Positions 61,431-64,000 of a stretch of 64,000 nucleotides of DNA are shown one piece after another. This stretch comes from Pelagibacterium sp. 26DY04 (GTDB taxonomy: Bacteria; Pseudomonadota; Alphaproteobacteria; Rhizobiales; Devosiaceae). The notes beneath the pieces are model-generated. The model searched no databases. It was given only the letters and a program-made list of their open reading frames with translations, and was not told where the DNA came from. How positions within the stretch are numbered: position 1 is the stretch's first letter; each line of letters opens with the position of its first letter. Both the position numbers and the translations under genes were made by a program. The stretch lies in NCBI RefSeq assembly GCF_031202305.1, contig NZ_CP101731.1, positions 3,823,507 to 3,887,506 on the forward strand, written 5' to 3'.

Positions 61431-61520
61431 ATCGAGTTCCCCTCATCTGCCGGGAGGCGCACGCCTCGACAATCGGCCCATGCCTCGCGTAAACAATACT
61501 CAGCTCGGGAAAGGACGCCA

Positions 61521-62405
61521 GTGGCCCAGGAAAAAACCTTCGAGATCGCCGGCCAGCGGCTTGCCGCGCAAACGCCGGCACCGGGGCTTTACCCGGTGGC
61601 CACCCCCATCGGCAATCTCAGGGACATCACCCTGCGAGCCCTCGAAATCCTTGCCGGTGCCGACCTCGTGCTCTGCGAGGATACCCGCCATTCGGCACGC
61701 CTGTTTGATGCCTATGGCATCAGGACGCCGCGCACCGCGCTCCATGAGCACAATGAGCGGGCCCGGATCGATTCGATCCTCGACCAGATCCGCGACGGCA
61801 AGGCGATCGCGCTCGTTTCCGATGCGGGCACTCCGCTGCTTTCCGATCCCGGCTTTCCGCTGGTTCGCGCCGCCCGCGAGGCCGGCCTCGACGTTTTCCC
61901 CCTTCCCGGTCCTTCGGCGCTGCTGACCGCGCTGACCGGCGCCGGGCTACCCACCGACGCGTTTTCGTTTTTCGGCTTCCTGCCGCCCAAGACCGGCCAG
62001 CGTACCAACGCGCTCGTCCCTTTGGCCAGCCGGCCCGAAACGCTGGTGTTCTACGAATCTCCCCGGCGGCTGGGAGCGGCGCTGGCCGATATGGCAAAAA
62101 TATTCGGCGCCGATCGGCAAGGGGTGGTGGCGCTCGAACTCACCAAGCGCTTCGAGCGCTTCGAAGCCGGACCGCTGGCCGAACTTGTCGAACGCTTTGC
62201 CGGCGACACCAAGGGCGAGGCGGTGATCCTGGTCGCCGGGTCCGATGGCGGCACGCCGGCGGTGGCGGGCGACTGGCAGGCGGCTCTGGCCGAGGCCATG
62301 GCGGGCCAGCCGCTGCGCGCCGCCGTCGATGAGATCGCCGCCCGGTTCGGATTGAAGCGCAAACAGGTCTATGATGCGGCGCTCGCCCAAAAAGCCGATT
62401 CCTAG
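61521..62405 (+). CDS. rsmI: 16S rRNA (cytidine 2'-O)-methyltransferase RsmI
   Basis: A 294-residue tetrapyrrole methylase-fold enzyme modifying C1402 of 16S rRNA. LYPVATPIGNLRDITLRALE, CEDTRHSARL and the SAM-binding SDAGTPLLSDPGF are diagnostic. GTG at 61521 follows AAAGGAC. Divergent from the LppC-like gene; yraN overlaps its 3' end by 35 bases. Confidence 0.95.
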   Translation: MAQEKTFEIAGQRLAAQTPAPGLYPVATPIGNLRDITLRALEILAGADLVLCEDTRHSARLFDAYGIRTPRTALHEHNERARIDSILDQIRDGKAIALVSDAGTPLLSDPGFPLVRAAREAGLDVFPLPGPSALLTALTGAGLPTDAFSFFGFLPPKTGQRTNALVPLASRPETLVFYESPRRLGAALADMAKIFGADRQGVVALELTKRFERFEAGPLAELVERFAGDTKGEAVILVAGSDGGTPAVAGDWQAALAEAMAGQPLRAAVDEIAARFGLKRKQVYDAALAQKADS

Positions 62406-62760
62406 TTCCCGCCGCCGCGCCGAGCGGGCCGGACGCTGGGCGGAAACGCTCGCCGCATGGTATCTGCGCGCCAAGTTTTATCGAATCGTCGCAACCCGCT
62501 ACAAAACCCCGGTGGGTGAAATCGATATCGTCGCCCGCCGCGGCAGGCTGATCGTTCTGGTGGAGGTCAAGCATCGGGCCGGCAACGCCGCCGCTCGGGC
62601 CCAGGCGCTCGAGGCGGTCAATACCGCCCGCATCATCCGCGCGGCGCGATGGTTCCAGTCGGCCCATCCCCGTTATGGTGGCTATGATTTCCGTTTCGAC
62701 GTGATATCGGTTGCACCGAACCGCTGGCCGCACCATCTGGTCAATGCATTTTCAGCATAA
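62371..62760 (+). CDS. YraN/UPF0102 family protein
   Basis: A 129-residue Holliday-junction-resolvase-like nuclease-fold protein of unknown role. The core RAERAGRWAETLAAWYL, EIDIVARRGRLIVLVEVKHR (catalytic-like Asp, Glu, Lys) and PRYGGYDFRFDVISV are typical. Two ATGs are possible (62371, 62374). It overlaps rsmI and is followed 19 bases on by gshB, the usual rsmI-yraN-gshB set. Confidence 0.9.
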   Translation: MMRRSPKKPIPSSRRRAERAGRWAETLAAWYLRAKFYRIVATRYKTPVGEIDIVARRGRLIVLVEVKHRAGNAAARAQALEAVNTARIIRAARWFQSAHPRYGGYDFRFDVISVAPNRWPHHLVNAFSA

Positions 62761-62779
62761 TCTTTTCTAGAGGTCTCCG

Positions 62780-63721
62780 ATGCCCCTTTCCGTTGCCGTG
62801 CAGATGGACCCCATCGACGCCATCAATCCGCTCGGCGATTCGAGCTTTGCGCTGATGCTGGAAGCGCAGGCGCGCGGCCATGCGCTCCATTATTATACCC
62901 CCTCGACCCTCGCCCAGCGCGGCAACACCGTGACGGCGCGGGTGCACAAGGTTTCGGTCGACGACAAGGAAAAGGGTCTCCATTTCGCGCTCGAGGATTG
63001 GCAGAAGACCGATCTCGCCGATTTCGACGTGATCCTGTTGCGCCAGGATCCGCCCTTCGACATGAATTACATCACCACCACCCACATGCTCGAGCTGGTG
63101 CATCCCAAGACGCTGGTGGTCAATCATCCAAGGGAAGTGCGCAACGCGCCGGAAAAGATCCTCGTCACCAGCTTTCCCGAGCTGATGCCCGAAACGCTGA
63201 TCACCCGCGACGAGAGCGAGATCCGTGCTTTTCGGGCCGAGTTCAAGGACATCATCCTCAAGCCCCTGTTCGGCAATGGCGGGGCCGGCGTATTCCGGAT
63301 TCGGGAGGGCGACGAAAACCTCGGCTCGCTCCTTGAAATGTTCAACGCCAATTTCCGCGAGCCCTTCATGGTGCAGCGGTATTTGCCGGAGGTCCGCCAG
63401 GGCGACAAGCGCATCATCCTTGTCGATGGAGTGCCGGTCGCCGGCCTCAACCGCATTCCCGCCGAGGGCGAGGCGCGCTCCAACATGCATGTGGGCGGCC
63501 GCCCCGAACTGTCCGAACTGACAGCGCGCGAGCGCGAGATCTGCGAGGTCATCGGCCCTGAACTCAAAAAGCGCGATCTGATCTTCGTCGGCATCGACGT
63601 GATCGGCGGCTATCTGACCGAAATCAATGTCACCTCCCCCACCGGCATCCGGGAAGTTAAGCGGTTCGGCGGGCCCGACATCGCGGTGATGATCTGGGAC
63701 GCGATCGAGACCCGGCGGTAG
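62780..63721 (+). CDS. gshB: Glutathione synthetase
   Basis: A 313-residue ATP-grasp enzyme joining gamma-glutamylcysteine and glycine. The prokaryotic GshB features [34 protein letters not shown]-binding [12 protein letters not shown] and the C-terminal [13 protein letters not shown] are present. Preceded by AGAGGTCTCCG. Confidence 0.97.
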   Translation: MPLSVAVQMDPIDAINPLGDSSFALMLEAQARGHALHYYTPSTLAQRGNTVTARVHKVSVDDKEKGLHFALEDWQKTDLADFDVILLRQDPPFDMNYITTTHMLELVHPKTLVVNHPREVRNAPEKILVTSFPELMPETLITRDESEIRAFRAEFKDIILKPLFGNGGAGVFRIREGDENLGSLLEMFNANFREPFMVQRYLPEVRQGDKRIILVDGVPVAGLNRIPAEGEARSNMHVGGRPELSELTAREREICEVIGPELKKRDLIFVGIDVIGGYLTEINVTSPTGIREVKRFGGPDIAVMIWDAIETRR

Positions 63722-63752
63722 GAAAGTATCGCCCGGGGCGTTAGTGTGCCCT

Positions 63753-63768
63753 TGATTCACGTGGAACA
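63753..63768. promoter_or_regulatory. parS-like site upstream of the marC-family gene
   Basis: TGATTCACGTGGAACA. It differs at two positions from the core palindrome and lies in an intergenic region. Weak candidate. Confidence 0.4.
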
Positions 63769-63780
63769 GCCGGGTTTGGG

Positions 63781-64000
63781 ATGACCGCCAGCTTTTTCGT
63801 TGCCTTCGCCACCTTCTTTGCCACGGTTGGCGTTGCCGATATCGCCTTCATCTTTGCCGGGCTGACCCGCAACTACTCGGCGCAGCAGCGCTTTGCCGCG
63901 GCCACGCGGGGCGTGCTGGTGGCGACGGGAATCCTGCTTTTCTTTTCCTTTGTCGGCAATCTGATCCTCGAAGTGTTCGGCATCACCTTGCCCGCCCTGC
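63781..64000 (+). CDS. MarC-family membrane protein (partial, runs off the window)
   Basis: ATG at 63781 begins MTASFFVAFATFFATVGVADIAFIFAGLT and continues to the window end without a stop (73 codons). Three hydrophobic segments and the NLILEVFGITLPAL end resemble MarC/UPF0056 proteins, whose role is unknown despite the name. A parS-like site is upstream. Confidence 0.75.
   Translation, partial: MTASFFVAFATFFATVGVADIAFIFAGLTRNYSAQQRFAAATRGVLVATGILLFFSFVGNLILEVFGITLPAL

Noticed and set aside
59062..61581. Minus-strand ORF (839 codons) spanning hemW and the LppC-like gene
   Set aside because: Runs antisense through hemW, through palindromic repeats, and in a wrong frame through the LppC-like gene.

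Overview
The window is a GC-rich chromosomal segment of an alphaproteobacterium of the order Hyphomicrobiales. I infer a relative of Devosia or Pelagibacterium from gene order and protein style; no database was searched. It is a dense core-genome region. I see no prophage, integrase, transposase, CRISPR array, toxin-antitoxin pair or recognisable defence system.

Layout. 40-8000: aconitase, a TSUP permease, a cupin, tRNA-Gly(GCC), a thioredoxin/TPR - LON-domain - Trm112-like operon and a UbiH-type hydroxylase. 8112-10122: a glnK-amtB ammonium operon behind a sigma-54-like promoter, followed by a candidate small RNA with its own terminator. 10174-16858: ftsK, lolA, exonuclease III, a cyclic-nucleotide-binding protein paired with a CenR/OtpR-type response regulator, and YggS. 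16952-21169: leuS, lptE, holA. 21192-30548: the replication and segregation core, with parB, parA, rsmG, mnmG, mnmE, rho, hemJ and hemE, a cluster of parS sites, and the likely chromosome origin between hemE and maf. The origin carries three perfect TTAA-N7-TTAA CtrA motifs and three GANTC sites. 30549-37295: maf-aroE-coaE-dnaQ, secB, fxsA, Tim44-like, Smr, an XRE regulator and two small DUF proteins. 37292-39632: hslV-GNAT-hslU. 39890-44673: a histidine cluster (hisB, hisH, hisA, hisF, hisE) interleaved with small membrane proteins and ending in coaA. 44678-51663: a sugar kinase, nth, DUF2244, an AraC-MGMT fusion, gpmA-dapB-pyrF and a flavin reductase. 51932-57371: dnaJ, dnaK, grpE, hrcA, with an RpoH-like promoter before dnaK. 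57489-64000: rph-rdgB-hemW, an LppC-like lipoprotein, rsmI-yraN-gshB and the start of a MarC-family gene.

The most unusual content is non-coding. A roughly 100-130 bp repeat made of two hairpin modules occurs seven times, with compensatory changes that keep the stems paired. Its terminal CTAGAGC/GCTCTAG supplies the stop codon of several neighbouring genes, and in one case the repeat appears to supply the ribosome binding site, TTG start and first residues of lptE. Two other short palindromic repeat families and two long structured elements (9960-10093 and 15260-15401) are also present. Gene starts given here were chosen from ribosome binding sites, overlaps and family N-termini.
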